The notes under the pieces: generated by a model
The model's input: only the letters and a program-made list of their open reading frames with translations
Told to the model about the DNA's origin: nothing
Databases searched by the model: none
Program-made: the position numbers and the translations under genes
Source of the DNA: an uncultured Clostridia bacterium
GTDB lineage: Bacteria; Bacillota; Clostridia; UBA1381; UBA9506
Direction of reading: 5' to 3'
DNA: 37,835 nt
Assembly: GCA_944393605.1 (NCBI GenBank)
Contig: CALYAO010000092.1
Span: 1-37,835 of the forward strand
Shown here: positions 15,437-25,449 of the stretch, piece by piece
Layout of the letters: every line of letters begins with the position of its first letter
Numbering within the stretch: position 1 is the first letter of the stretch

Positions 15437-17515
15437 ATGTTTAGAACCTTTGAAACCGAGCTGGCGGGTCGCCCGCTCATCATTGAGACGGGCAAGTATG
15501 CCGGTCTGGCAAACGGCGCGTGCATGGTGCGCTATGGCGATACCGTGGTGTTGTCCACGGCGACCATGTCCAAAAAACCGCGGGAGGGCATTGATTTCTT
15601 CCCCCTGTCGGTGGACTATGAAGAGAAGATGTATGCGGTCGGTAAAATCCCGGGCGGATTCATCAAGCGGGAGGGCAAACCGTCTGAAAAGGCTGTGCTG
15701 ACGTCCCGTATGATTGACCGGCCCATCCGTCCGCTGTTCCCCAAAGATCTTCGAAATGATGTTGCGGTAGTCAACACCGTCATGAGCGTGGAGCAGGACA
15801 ACTCCCCTGAAATCGCTGCTATGATTGGGACCTCCATCGCGCTGTCCATCTCGGATATCCCCTTTCATGGCCCCATCGGCGGCGTATACGTCGGCCTGGT
15901 GGATGGGGAATTTGTGCTGAACCCAACGTCGGAGCAGCGGGCCAAGAGCCTCATGCAGCTCACCGTGGCGGGAACCCGCGATAAAGTCATCATGATTGAG
16001 GCGGGCGCCAAGGAAGTCGAAGAGGATGTCATGCTGAAGGCCATCCTGTTTGCGCATGAGGAGATTAAAAAGATCTGTGCATTTGTTGCGGGCATTCAGG
16101 CGGAGATTGGCCTGCCTGACAGGGAGTATGAGCGGCATATCGTTCCCGATGAGGTATTCGAGGATATGAAGGGGTATGCGCTGGAGGCCGTCCAGGAGGC
16201 ACTGGACACGGACGACAAGACCGTCCGGGATGCGCGCCTGAAGGTTGTTTATGACGATATCTTCGCGCACTTTGTGGATAAGTATACCGAGGAAGACCAC
16301 CCCATGCTGGAGGAGGCACTGGACAAGCTCCAGAAATATATCGTGCGCCGGTGGATTTTGGACGAGGGCAAGCGCGTGGACGGCCGCGGACTGCTGGATA
16401 TCCGGCCGCTGTCGGCGGAGGCCGGGCTGCTGCCCCGCGTGCATGGGTCGGGCCTGTTCTCCCGCGGGCAGACGCAGGTCATGACCATTGCGACGCTGGC
16501 GCCCTTAAGTGAGACCCAGACGCTGGACGGTCTGGACGAAGCGGAATACAAGCGGTATATGCATCACTACAACTTTCCGTCTTACAGCGTCGGGGAGACC
16601 CGTCCCTCCCGTGGACCGGGACGGCGGGAGATTGGCCATGGTGCGCTCGCGGAGCGGGCGCTGGAGCCTGTCATTCCGTCCGAAGAGGAGTTTCCGTATG
16701 CCATCCGGCTGGTGTCTGAGGTGCTGTCCTCCAACGGCAGTACGTCACAGGGCAGCGTCTGCGGCTCCACGCTGGCGCTCATGGATGCCGGCGTTCCCAT
16801 CAAGGCGCCTGTGGCAGGGATTTCCTGTGGCCTGGTGACCGAAGGGGACCGGTTCATCACCATGGTGGATATCCAGGGCCTGGAGGATTTCTTTGGGGAT
16901 ATGGACTTTAAAGTGGCGGGGACCAAAAAGGGCATCACCGCCATCCAGATGGACATCAAGATTGACGGCCTGACGCCTGAGATCATTGAGCGTGCGCTGA
17001 CCCAAACGCGGGATGCGCGGTACTATATCCTGGACGAGGTTATGCTGAAGGCCATCGCGGCGCCGCGGGATCATCTGTCTCCCTATGCGCCCAAGATCAC
17101 CCAGATGACCATCCCGGTGGACAAGATTCGTGACGTCATCGGAACGGGTGGTAAAATTATCCAGAAAATCATCGCTGAAACAGGGGTTAAAATTGACATT
17201 GAGGATGACGGGCGCGTGTTTATCGCAACATCCGACCAGGAAGCGGCGGACAAGACCGTCAAGATCATCCGCGGTATCTGTGGGGATATCGAGATCGGCA
17301 GCGTGTTCACGGGAACGGTGGTCACCACCACATCGTTTGGTGCCTTCGTTGAGATTCTGCCCGGCGTGGAGGGCATGGTGCACATCTCCAAGCTGGACAA
17401 AAAGCGGGTGGAGAAGGTAGAAGACATCTGCAAGGTCGGGGATGAGATGACCGTCAAGGTCATAGAGATCGACCGGCAGGGCCGCATCAACCTGTCCCGA
17501 AAGGACCTGCTGTAA
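15437..17515 (+). CDS. pnp: Polyribonucleotide nucleotidyltransferase (PNPase)
   Basis: This 692-residue protein is full length: two RNase PH domains (about 5-225 and 310-540) separated by a helical domain, a KH domain (about 555-615, with [15 protein letters not shown]) and an S1 domain (about 618-690, with [20 protein letters not shown]). The catalytic region [13 protein letters not shown] is intact around residues 488-500. It degrades RNA 3' to 5' with phosphate and is part of the RNA decay machinery. AAGGAGG precedes the ATG. It is not beside rpsO, the usual partner, and has its own promoter, leader hairpin and terminator. Confidence 0.97.
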   Translation: MFRTFETELAGRPLIIETGKYAGLANGACMVRYGDTVVLSTATMSKKPREGIDFFPLSVDYEEKMYAVGKIPGGFIKREGKPSEKAVLTSRMIDRPIRPLFPKDLRNDVAVVNTVMSVEQDNSPEIAAMIGTSIALSISDIPFHGPIGGVYVGLVDGEFVLNPTSEQRAKSLMQLTVAGTRDKVIMIEAGAKEVEEDVMLKAILFAHEEIKKICAFVAGIQAEIGLPDREYERHIVPDEVFEDMKGYALEAVQEALDTDDKTVRDARLKVVYDDIFAHFVDKYTEEDHPMLEEALDKLQKYIVRRWILDEGKRVDGRGLLDIRPLSAEAGLLPRVHGSGLFSRGQTQVMTIATLAPLSETQTLDGLDEAEYKRYMHHYNFPSYSVGETRPSRGPGRREIGHGALAERALEPVIPSEEEFPYAIRLVSEVLSSNGSTSQGSVCGSTLALMDAGVPIKAPVAGISCGLVTEGDRFITMVDIQGLEDFFGDMDFKVAGTKKGITAIQMDIKIDGLTPEIIERALTQTRDARYYILDEVMLKAIAAPRDHLSPYAPKITQMTIPVDKIRDVIGTGGKIIQKIIAETGVKIDIEDDGRVFIATSDQEAADKTVKIIRGICGDIEIGSVFTGTVVTTTSFGAFVEILPGVEGMVHISKLDKKRVEKVEDICKVGDEMTVKVIEIDRQGRINLSRKDLL

Positions 17516-17530
17516 AACCAAATGGATAGC

Positions 17531-17562
17531 AAAAGAGCCAGGCGATCGCCTGGCTCTTTTTT
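17531..17562 (+). terminator. Terminator after pnp, possibly bidirectional
   Basis: A perfect palindrome spans 17531-17560 (AAAAGAGCCAGGCGA and its complement) with T runs at both ends when read on either strand. It can stop pnp and also tspO, whose stop is at 17586. Confidence 0.92.
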
Positions 17563-17585
17563 GGTACTGTTTTGCAAATGTTTGT

Positions 17586-18080
17586 TTAATTTAAAAACCA
17601 AATGGCAAGGTTTAGGTATCCAGCGAAGGTGACCCATATCCAAACGGGCAGCATGAGATATCCGGCTGCGTGGCTGGTGCGGTAGAACTGTGCGGCGGTG
17701 ATCCCGGTAAAGATCCATTGCACCAACAGAATCAAAAAGGCAAACAGATCTGTCCGAAGATTAAAAAACACGAGGGGCCATAAGAACGTAAAAACGAGCA
17801 TGATGGCATACATCTTGAGCGCATCCCGCACCTGCGTGCGGTCACGGCCCCGCATATATACGAGGTAGCTGGCGATCCCCATGAGCAAGAACAGCGTTGT
17901 CCAGACCAGGGGAAATACCCAGGTTGGCGGGGCCAGCGGCGGCAGGGCAAGGACCTTGTAGTAGTCCATATTCCCGCGGATGAAGTAGTAGGAAAGCAGC
18001 CCGACTGCCTGCGGGATGAGAAGACAGAACAGCAATTTTTTGATACGGCTCATATTGATGGTCCCAAAGGTGGTCACCAT
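17586..18080 (-). CDS. tspO: TspO/MBR family membrane protein
   Basis: This 164-residue protein has five predicted membrane helices and the TspO tryptophan-rich motifs: PPLAPPTWVFPLVWTTLFLL, MGIASYLVY, then FTFLWPLVFFNL and the C-terminal PVWIWVTFAGYLNLAIW. TspO proteins bind porphyrins and related ligands and act in stress and tetrapyrrole handling. The ATG follows AAGGAGG by six bases. It is divergent from spoIIM and preceded by a near-perfect sigma-E promoter, which suggests expression in the sporulation mother cell. Confidence 0.92.
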   Translation of the reverse strand: MVTTFGTINMSRIKKLLFCLLIPQAVGLLSYYFIRGNMDYYKVLALPPLAPPTWVFPLVWTTLFLLMGIASYLVYMRGRDRTQVRDALKMYAIMLVFTFLWPLVFFNLRTDLFAFLILLVQWIFTGITAAQFYRTSHAAGYLMLPVWIWVTFAGYLNLAIWFLN

Positions 18081-18109
18081 TTATCTCCTCCTTGTTTGCT
18101 TGTCTATTT

Positions 18110-18138
18110 ATTGTATGTGCCGGCAACCTGGGATATGC
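18110..18138 (-). promoter_or_regulatory. Sigma-E-type promoter of tspO
   Basis: Minus strand GCATATC (18132-18138; six of seven matches to the B. subtilis sigma-E -35 kmATATT), a 14-base spacer, then CATACAAT (18110-18117; full match to CATACAhT). The spacing is that expected for sigma-E. The sequence lacks a good sigma-A -35. Confidence 0.62.
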
Positions 18139-18160
18139 AGGGTTTGACAGATTTTCGGTA

Positions 18161-18189
18161 TCATGTTTGTCCCATCTGCCGCATATCTT
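18161..18189 (+). promoter_or_regulatory. Sigma-E-type promoter of spoIIM
   Basis: TCATGTT (18161-18167; six of seven matches to kmATATT), 14-base spacer, CATATCTT (18182-18189; six of eight). It lies about 30 bases before the spoIIM start. spoIIM is a sigma-E gene in B. subtilis. Confidence 0.5.
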
Positions 18190-18220
18190 AAAAGCAGGAA
18201 TCGAGAAAGGATGGATGGGC

Positions 18221-18844
18221 ATGCTGGAACGTGTTTGGGAGACGGTGGCCGTGCATATGCGGCAGAATAAGCTGGCTTACATCATGGTGATCGGGGCGTT
18301 TTTGGGGGGCGGCATCTTGGCCTTGGTGTCCGTTTCTGCCATTGGAGATCTGCAGAATAAAGAGCTGCTGCTTTTTATGGAGGATTTCTTTGGCTTCCTG
18401 CGGCAGGAGGGCGCGGACGGCGGCCAGATCTTTCTGACAGCCTTGCAGGGATTTTTGTGGGATTTTGTGATTTTGACGCTGTGCGGCATGCTGGTGATCG
18501 GGACGCCGTTTATTTGTGCGTTTAGCGCGGTCAAGGGTTTTATGGGGACCTTTTTGGTGAGCTTTCTCATTCGCTCCTTCGGGCTGCGCGGCCTGGTGGT
18601 TGCCGCGTGCAGCCTGCTTTCGGGCGTTGTGATTTTACTGCCATGTTACCTGTTTTACATGCTCTATTGTCTCCAAGCATCCGCTTCGGCAGCGCATGCC
18701 GGCATCGGAAATGTCCGCGGATGGCTGGGCACATGGTGCAGGGCCGCGGCGGTGTTTTGGGGGTTGGCCCTGTGCGCGGCGCTGCTGCAAGGATACATTG
18801 AACCCATCTTTTTGCAGCTTGCGGCCGGAATGTTTGTGGCGTAA
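18221..18844 (+). CDS. spoIIM: Stage II sporulation protein M
   Basis: This 207-residue, highly hydrophobic protein has about five membrane helices, a short cytoplasmic N-terminus (MLERVWETVAVHMRQNK) and a GTPFICAFSAVKGFMGTFL segment. Length, topology and position directly before xerD fit SpoIIM, the membrane scaffold that recruits SpoIIP and SpoIID for forespore engulfment. Two adjacent ATGs exist: 18221 is preferred because AAGGA lies nine bases upstream, versus three bases for 18215. The long open frame upstream overlaps the promoter. The call rests on topology, context and the sigma-E-like promoter more than on a hallmark motif. Confidence 0.82.
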   Translation: MLERVWETVAVHMRQNKLAYIMVIGAFLGGGILALVSVSAIGDLQNKELLLFMEDFFGFLRQEGADGGQIFLTALQGFLWDFVILTLCGMLVIGTPFICAFSAVKGFMGTFLVSFLIRSFGLRGLVVAACSLLSGVVILLPCYLFYMLYCLQASASAAHAGIGNVRGWLGTWCRAAAVFWGLALCAALLQGYIEPIFLQLAAGMFVA

Positions 18845-18869
18845 AAAAACAATTGGCAGAAATTTGGCC

Positions 18870-18898
18870 TTTACAAATGCGCCTCACAGGTTTACAAT
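18870..18898 (+). promoter_or_regulatory. Sigma-A promoter of xerD
   Basis: TTTACA (18870-18875), 17-base spacer, TACAAT (18893-18898). It provides vegetative expression of xerD independent of spoIIM. Confidence 0.85.
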
Positions 18899-18936
18899 AA
18901 TAGTATCATATGAGAAAACCAAGGTGAGGATAACGG

Positions 18937-19809
18937 ATGTACATACAGCAGTTTTTGGCCTATTTAGAGAAGAACAAGAAGCTGTCGCCCAATACGCTGG
19001 CGGCTTACAGAAGGGACATGCAGCGGTTTGCGTCCTATCTGGAACTGGCGGGTCTGCCTCCGGCGGAGCAGGCGGACAAACCAACGCTTGTGGCATATGT
19101 ATTAAGTATGCAGAAGGAAGGGCGCGCCAATGCGACCATTGTGCGAAACGTGGTGACGCTGCGCAGCTTTTATGCCTATCTGATGCGCATGGGGGCTATT
19201 GCGGAAGATCCGTCCGAAGGGCTCACACCTCCCAAAGCGCAAAAAACCATGCCCGGCATCCTGACGCCCGAGGAGGTAGAGCGTCTGTTGGAACAGCCCG
19301 ACCCCACTACTGTGAAAGGAGAGCGGGATAGGGCCATGCTGGAGCTGTTATATGCGACGGGGATTCGCGTATCTGAGCTCATCGCCCTCCAGCTTTCGGA
19401 CCTCAATTTTGAGATGGGCTTTGTGCGCTGTGGGGAGCGGGAACGGATCATCCCCATCGGCAGGACGTGTGTCGCCGCTCTGCAGCAGTACATACAAGGG
19501 GCCAGGCAGCAGCTGATCGCGGGCCGGGATGACGGGACGCTGTTTGTCAATATGTACGGTCGCCCGCTGACGCGCCAAGGCTTTTGGAAGATCGTCAAGC
19601 AGTATGCCGCCATGGCGGATATTGCGGGGGACATCACACCGCATACCCTCCGGCATTCTTTCGCAGCGCATCTGCTGCAGAACGGCGCAGATATGAAATC
19701 CATCCAGAGCATGATGGGACATATGGATATCTCCTCCACGCAGATCTATGCCCAGGTGGTAAACAGCCATCTGCGGGACGTCTATCAAAAAGCGCATCCG
19801 CGCGCCTAA
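18937..19809 (+). CDS. xerD: Tyrosine recombinase, XerD type
   Basis: This 290-residue protein has the N-terminal SAM-like core-binding domain (about 1-85) and the tyrosine recombinase catalytic domain. Visible active-site residues are R144 (ATGIRVSEL), H236 and R239 (PHTLRHSFA), H262 (MMGHMDISS) and Y271 (QIYAQV). The loop that normally reads like GKGNKER, carrying the catalytic lysine, is shortened here to CGERER (165-170), so that lysine is absent. XerC/XerD resolve chromosome dimers at dif. Position after spoIIM matches Firmicutes xerD. The ATG follows GTGAGG. A terminator follows. Confidence 0.9.
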   Translation: MYIQQFLAYLEKNKKLSPNTLAAYRRDMQRFASYLELAGLPPAEQADKPTLVAYVLSMQKEGRANATIVRNVVTLRSFYAYLMRMGAIAEDPSEGLTPPKAQKTMPGILTPEEVERLLEQPDPTTVKGERDRAMLELLYATGIRVSELIALQLSDLNFEMGFVRCGERERIIPIGRTCVAALQQYIQGARQQLIAGRDDGTLFVNMYGRPLTRQGFWKIVKQYAAMADIAGDITPHTLRHSFAAHLLQNGADMKSIQSMMGHMDISSTQIYAQVVNSHLRDVYQKAHPRA

Positions 19810-19819
19810 TAGCAGAGAG

Positions 19820-19853
19820 GCGGCTCCCTCGCACCAGAGGGGGCGCTTTTTTT
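19820..19853 (+). terminator. Rho-independent terminator after xerD
   Basis: GCGGCTCCCTC pairs with GAGGGGGCGC (one bulged G, one G-U pair) and is followed by seven T residues. Confidence 0.85.
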
Positions 19854-19915
19854 ATGCCAACCGGGTGGCTTGCCCGCGCAATTAGGAAATATTGGATGGT
19901 TTTCGTAAAAAAACC

Positions 19916-19944
19916 TTGCAAAGAGGCGGTCAGTGTGCTATAAT
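19916..19944 (+). promoter_or_regulatory. Sigma-A promoter of tig-clpP-clpX
   Basis: TTGCAA (19916-19921), 17-base spacer, TATAAT (19939-19944). The leader of about 110 bases contains a CCCTC/GAGGG hairpin that ends at the tig ribosome site. Confidence 0.88.
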
Positions 19945-20063
19945 AACGTGATGTATTGAATAGATACGGATGAAACGCATAGGTAGGGAAGGAATTATCC
20001 TGTCCGAACCGGCGTTTGGGGGCAAAATGGGCCCTCGGATTATTTTGAGGGAGGACAGAATGT

Positions 20064-21557
20064 ATGTCGAGTAAGCTGCAAAAGGTGGAGAACAATACCG
20101 CGGAGCTGGAGTTGGTCATTGAGGCGGCGAAGTTTGACGAGGCGCTGGAGAGATCATACCGAAAGAATGTGAAAAATATCGTGCTGCCGGGTTTCCGGAA
20201 GGGTAAGGCACCCCGCAAGATGGTAGAGCGGGTGTATGGCGCCAATGTTTTCCATGAGGATGCAATCAATTTTGTGCTGCAGGAAGCATACGAGGATGCG
20301 ATTGAGGAGCATAAGCTCGACCCTGTTGACTTCCCCGAGGTGGAGGTCAAGCAGGCGGAAGCGGGCAAAGATCTTTTGATTGATTTGAAAGTGACCGTAA
20401 AGCCTGTGCCTGAGATTGGGACCTATAAGGGCGTTTCGGCCAAGGAAGTGATCTTCGCGGTGGAGGATGCGGATGTGGACCGCGAGCTCGCGCAGCGGCA
20501 GCAGCGCAATGCCCGCCTCATCACAGTGGAGGACCGTGCGGCGCAGGACGGCGATCTGGTCAATATTGATTTTGAAGGCTTTGTGGACGGGACGGCATTC
20601 CCGGGCGGCAAGGGCGAAGGATATGACCTGGAGCTGGGCAGCGGGCAGTTTATCCCCGGTTTTGAGGAGCAGATTGTGGGCAAGAAACTGGGCGAGGAAT
20701 TTGACGTGAACGTGACTTTCCCCGAGGACTATCATGCGGAGGATCTAAAGGGCAAAGCGGCAACCTTTAAGACCAAGCTAAACACCATTTCGTACCGCGA
20801 GGTGCCCGAGCTGGATGATGAGTTTGCCAAGGATGTGTCCGAGTTTGATACACTGGATGAATTAAAAGCGGATATTCGGTCTAAACTAGAAAAGAGTGCC
20901 GCAGAGCGCACCAAGACGGAGCAGCAGAATGCGGTAATGGATGCGGTCTTGGAAAATGTTACGGTGGACATCCCCGCCTGCATGGTGGATAAGCGGGTGG
21001 AGAGCATCGTCCGGGAGAACGAGATGCGCATGCAGCAGCAGGGTCTGACGTTCGAACAATACCTGGGATATATTGGGAGCGACTTGGCCCAGTTCAAAGA
21101 GCAGATGCGCCCGCAGGCGGAGCGCCAGGTGAAAGGGACGCTGGTTCTGGAGAAGATTGCCGAGCTGGAGAATGTTGCGGTTTCGGATGAAGAGCTGGAT
21201 GCGGAGCTCACAAAGATGGCAGAGGGGTATCAGATGGACCTGGAAAAGATCAAGTCCATCCTGCGCCCGGAGGACCTTGAAAACGTCAGAGATGACTGCA
21301 AAATCAATAAGACGCTGGATCTTTTGGTAGAAAATGCCAAATGGACCAAGGAGTCCAAGGCGAAAAAGCCCGCGGCGAAGAAAGAGACTGCCAAGAAAGA
21401 GCCGGCGAAGAAGGAAACCGCGAAGAAAGAGCCGGCGACCAAGAAAGAGACTGCCAAGAAAGAGCCGGCAAAGAAGGAAACTGCCAAAAAGGAACCTGCC
21501 GCCAAGAAACCGGCGGCCAAAAAGACCACCAAAACCACAAAGAAGGATGCGGAATAA
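20064..21557 (+). CDS. tig: Trigger factor with lysine-rich C-terminal tail
   Basis: This 497-residue ribosome-bound chaperone and prolyl isomerase has the ribosome-binding loop GFRKGKAPRK near residue 48, an FKBP-type isomerase domain (about 155-245, with GDLVNIDFEGFVDG and LGSGQFIPGFEEQ) and the helical C-terminal domain (about 250-430). Residues 432-497 are an extra tail made of KKETA/KKEPA repeats, like histone H1; ordinary trigger factors end near 430-440. The start at 20064 follows GGGAGG; an ATG four bases earlier is in another frame and stops after four codons. First gene before clpP and clpX, the classical order. Confidence 0.95.
   Translation: MSSKLQKVENNTAELELVIEAAKFDEALERSYRKNVKNIVLPGFRKGKAPRKMVERVYGANVFHEDAINFVLQEAYEDAIEEHKLDPVDFPEVEVKQAEAGKDLLIDLKVTVKPVPEIGTYKGVSAKEVIFAVEDADVDRELAQRQQRNARLITVEDRAAQDGDLVNIDFEGFVDGTAFPGGKGEGYDLELGSGQFIPGFEEQIVGKKLGEEFDVNVTFPEDYHAEDLKGKAATFKTKLNTISYREVPELDDEFAKDVSEFDTLDELKADIRSKLEKSAAERTKTEQQNAVMDAVLENVTVDIPACMVDKRVESIVRENEMRMQQQGLTFEQYLGYIGSDLAQFKEQMRPQAERQVKGTLVLEKIAELENVAVSDEELDAELTKMAEGYQMDLEKIKSILRPEDLENVRDDCKINKTLDLLVENAKWTKESKAKKPAAKKETAKKEPAKKETAKKEPATKKETAKKEPAKKETAKKEPAAKKPAAKKTTKTTKKDAE
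21357..21554 (+). repeat. In-frame repeats coding the basic tail of trigger factor
   Basis: A tandem array of 15-base units (codons for K-K-E-T/P-A) codes for residues 432-497 of trigger factor. Unit length is always a multiple of three, so copy-number change would keep the frame. Confidence 0.85.
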
Positions 21558-21596
21558 TTCGCGTTGTCAACCGTTTATAACAGGGAGGTCACGTAC

Positions 21597-22184
21597 ATGA
21601 GTTTGGTACCAATGGTCATTGAGCAGACCAACAGGGGCGAGCGCTCCTACGATATTTATTCCAGATTGTTAAAGGACCGGATCATCTTTTTGGGAGAGGA
21701 CGTCAATGACGTAAGCGCCGGTCTTGTCATTGCACAGCTTCTGTTTTTGGAAGGGGAAGATCCCGACAAGGACATCCATTTTTATATCAACAGCCCGGGT
21801 GGATCCGTCACGGCGGGCATGGGGATCTACGATACCATGCAGTATATCAAGTGTGATGTCTCCACCATTTGTGTCGGGCTTGCGGCAAGCATGGGCTCTT
21901 TCCTGCTTGCGGCGGGCACCAAGGGCAAACGCTTTGCCCTGCCCAACAGCGAAATCTTAATCCACCAGCCCTCAGGCGGCGCACAGGGTCAGGCGAGTGA
22001 CATGAAGATCCATACCGACCATATCATCAAAACGCGGGAAAAGCTCAATCGGATTTTAAGCGAGCGGACGGGCCAGCCGTTTGAAGTGATTGAACGGGAT
22101 ACCGACCGGGATCATTACATGGACGCGCAGGAGGCGCTGGAATATGGCCTGATCGACAAGATTATAACGGGACATGAATCCTAA
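21597..22184 (+). CDS. clpP: ATP-dependent Clp protease proteolytic subunit
   Basis: This 195-residue serine protease has the complete triad: S98 in [12 protein letters not shown]123 in [12 protein letters not shown] and D172 in TDRDHYM, plus the oxyanion-region [10 protein letters not shown]. It forms the barrel-shaped peptidase that degrades proteins unfolded by ClpX or ClpC. The start at 21597 ([10 protein letters not shown]) follows GGGAGG; an earlier in-frame ATG lacks a ribosome site. It lies 40 bases after tig. Confidence 0.97.
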   Translation: MSLVPMVIEQTNRGERSYDIYSRLLKDRIIFLGEDVNDVSAGLVIAQLLFLEGEDPDKDIHFYINSPGGSVTAGMGIYDTMQYIKCDVSTICVGLAASMGSFLLAAGTKGKRFALPNSEILIHQPSGGAQGQASDMKIHTDHIIKTREKLNRILSERTGQPFEVIERDTDRDHYMDAQEALEYGLIDKIITGHES

Positions 22185-22343
22185 TCGAATAGCAAGACAG
22201 GGGCGGGGACTGAGGAGCAGATCGACTGTTTTTCAATTCCTGCTTTCTTGTCTTTTGGGCAAAAAAATCGTATTTCATTTTTGTCCCTGTCGCATATGAT
22301 GAACTGTGGGATGGCCCACGAGTTGTGTAGAAGGGGTGAGGTA

Positions 22344-23606
<1,263 letters not shown>

Positions 23607-23639
23607 CGGGCGAGAATACGAAGGACGAAGGGGACGGAC

Positions 23640-24146
23640 ATGGAAAAACGCCTTGAGATAGGACAGATTGTGGCGGCACATAGCCTGCGCGGTGAGGTGA
23701 AGCTCAACCCGTGGGCGGACGATGCCGCCATTATGGAGGGCCTTGCCTCCGTTTATGTGGCGGGGAAGCAGATGCAGGTGGAATCCCTGCGGTATCATAA
23801 AAACTGCGCCATTGTAAAGCTCCAAGGCATCGATGATCGGACGGCTGCGGAGCGGCTGCGCGGCAGCGTTGTGACGGTGGATCGGGAACAGCTCGAGGCG
23901 CTGCCGGAAGGTGTGTATTATATCGTCGATCTGATCGGCTTGTCGGTGCGGACGGAGGACCGGGAGCTGGGAACACTTACGGATGTGCTTACAACCGGTG
24001 CCAACGACGTATATGTGGTGACGCCGCCGGCAGGGAAGGACATTCTGCTGCCCGTGATTCCGGACGTGGTTCGGTCGGTGGACCTGGCGGCGGGCGTCGT
24101 CCATGTGACGCTCCTGGAGGGGCTGGTGGACGATGAAACGGTATGA
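23640..24146 (+). CDS. rimM: Ribosome maturation factor RimM
   Basis: This 168-residue protein has the N-terminal RimM barrel ([17 protein letters not shown]) and the C-terminal PRC-barrel-like domain ([33 protein letters not shown]). It assists maturation of the 30S head through S19. AAGGGGA precedes the ATG. It overlaps trmD by 14 bases. The usual upstream genes rpsP and the KH-protein gene are not here; clpX is the neighbour instead. Confidence 0.95.
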   Translation: MEKRLEIGQIVAAHSLRGEVKLNPWADDAAIMEGLASVYVAGKQMQVESLRYHKNCAIVKLQGIDDRTAAERLRGSVVTVDREQLEALPEGVYYIVDLIGLSVRTEDRELGTLTDVLTTGANDVYVVTPPAGKDILLPVIPDVVRSVDLAAGVVHVTLLEGLVDDETV

Positions 24147-24867
24147 CTGTCTGACGCTGTTTCCCGATATGATGCGGGCCGTGTTGGGGGAAAGCATCAT
24201 TGGCCGTGCCGCGGCAGCAGGGATCTTGGATATTCGCATGCACAATATCCGCGACTACGCGCATGACAAGCACCGGCATGTGGACGATGTGCCATATGGC
24301 GGCGGGACGGGTATGGTGATGCAGCCCGGCCCCATCTATGAGGCATATCATGCCGTTGTGGACGAATTGGAAACCAAGCCGCGGGTCATCTACCTCTCTC
24401 CGCAGGGGCGGGTATTTGATCAGCAGATTGCCAAGGAATTGGCAAAGGAGGATCATCTGCTCTTTCTGTGCGGGCATTATGAGGGCGTGGATGAGCGTAT
24501 TCTGGAAGAGATTGTGGACGAGGAGCTGTCCATCGGCGATTTTGTGCTGACGGGCGGGGAGATTCCCGCCATGGCGGTGATTGATGCGGTGGCGCGGCTG
24601 GTGCCCGGCGTCCTGGCGTCGGAGGAATCTTACCAGGAAGAATCCCATTACAGCGGCCTGCTGGAATACCCGCAGTATACGCGGCCGCCCGAATTTCTGG
24701 GGCGGACAGTGCCCGAAGTTCTGCTGTCGGGTCACCATGCCAACATCGCGCAGTGGCGGCGGGAGCAGGCGCTTCTGCGGACCCTGCATAAGCGGCCGGA
24801 CATGCTGGCGCGGGCGGAGCTGACGGAGCAGGACCGTGCGTTCTTGCAAAAAAATATGCCCGACTAG
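24133..24867 (+). CDS. trmD: tRNA (guanine-N1)-methyltransferase
   Basis: This 244-residue SPOUT methyltransferase makes m1G37 in tRNA. It has [18 protein letters not shown] at the N-terminus, [28 protein letters not shown], and the trefoil-knot AdoMet site [11 protein letters not shown] and [14 protein letters not shown]. The ATG lies inside the end of rimM, about ten bases after GGAGGGG, so translation is coupled. rplS, which normally follows trmD, is absent. Confidence 0.97.
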   Translation: MKRYDCLTLFPDMMRAVLGESIIGRAAAAGILDIRMHNIRDYAHDKHRHVDDVPYGGGTGMVMQPGPIYEAYHAVVDELETKPRVIYLSPQGRVFDQQIAKELAKEDHLLFLCGHYEGVDERILEEIVDEELSIGDFVLTGGEIPAMAVIDAVARLVPGVLASEESYQEESHYSGLLEYPQYTRPPEFLGRTVPEVLLSGHHANIAQWRREQALLRTLHKRPDMLARAELTEQDRAFLQKNMPD

Positions 24868-24878
24868 CCTGTGCATAC

Positions 24879-24907
24879 TTGCATCGCAAGACGGTGCATG
24901 ATATAAT
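24879..24907 (+). promoter_or_regulatory. Sigma-A promoter of the small membrane protein gene
   Basis: TTGCAT (24879-24884), 17-base spacer, TATAAT (24902-24907), with TGA before the -10. Confidence 0.88.
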
Positions 24908-24961
24908 GGAGTTGATCGGAGTTTGATGGCAGCTGGATATCGAAAAAGGAGGTTGGTTCCC

Positions 24962-25225
24962 ATGACGGGTGATTTGGAGTATTATGTGGAAGGCACCAAC
25001 AAGGTTTTGAAGCGCACCATGAAGCAGCTGACGGTTTGGGATATTGGCGCCATTAAGGTCACATGCCTGTTTTTGGGTATGCTGATTGCGTCCTGGTTTC
25101 CCCGCTTGACGAAAAAACTGAAACCTCTGCTCGCCTTGGTGAGCTTGATTTTGATTGTTCCGGTGATCATCAAGGTGGTTCGAATTGTTTTGGATGTGTT
25201 TCGCATTCGCATCCGTTTGAAATGA
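24962..25225 (+). CDS. Small two-helix membrane protein, function unknown
   Basis: This 87-residue protein has a polar N-terminus (MTGDLEYYVEGTNKVLKRTM), a helix around VTCLFLGMLIASWF, a basic loop RLTKKLK, a second helix LLALVSLILIVPVIIKVVRI and a basic end RIRIRLK. It resembles small clostridial proteins often labelled 'permease of phosphate ABC transporter', a name that is probably wrong because there is no room for a permease domain. The start at 24962 follows AGGAGG by nine bases. It is monocistronic, with its own strong promoter and terminator, so it is a deliberately expressed gene. Confidence 0.82.
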   Translation: MTGDLEYYVEGTNKVLKRTMKQLTVWDIGAIKVTCLFLGMLIASWFPRLTKKLKPLLALVSLILIVPVIIKVVRIVLDVFRIRIRLK

Positions 25226-25230
25226 CGATC

Positions 25231-25261
25231 AAACAGCCGCGCAACGCGCGGCTGTTTTTTT
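25231..25261 (+). terminator. Rho-independent terminator
   Basis: A perfect 12-bp stem (25231-25242 with 25246-25257, AAACAGCCGCGC and complement), 3-base loop, then T residues. Confidence 0.94.
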
Positions 25262-25344
25262 ATGCCCATGCGAGCGGGTGCGCCAAGGCTGCGGATAAAA
25301 ATGACAAGATATGTTGTGCCTGGCAACAGAGTGGGCAAGAATGG

Positions 25345-25375
25345 TCGAGCATTTCTTTGTGCAATTTGATACAAT
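25345..25375 (+). promoter_or_regulatory. Probable extended -10 promoter of the esterase gene
   Basis: TGATACAAT at 25367-25375 gives an extended -10 element; the -35 region is weak. It lies 74 bases before the start codon at 25450. Confidence 0.45.
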
Positions 25376-25449
25376 GAAGCTATTCAACTTCCAGATTTTT
25401 GTTGATGATAGACAAACAGGTAATCAGATTGACCAAAGGAGTGATGGAC

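Noticed and set aside
18937-19809. XerD considered as an integron or phage integrase marking a mobile element
   Set aside because: Its length, motifs and place after spoIIM are those of chromosomal xerD; no attachment repeats or phage genes are near.
21357-21554. Repeated units considered as a CRISPR or intergenic repeat
   Set aside because: No spacers; the repeat is fully explained as codons of the trigger factor tail.
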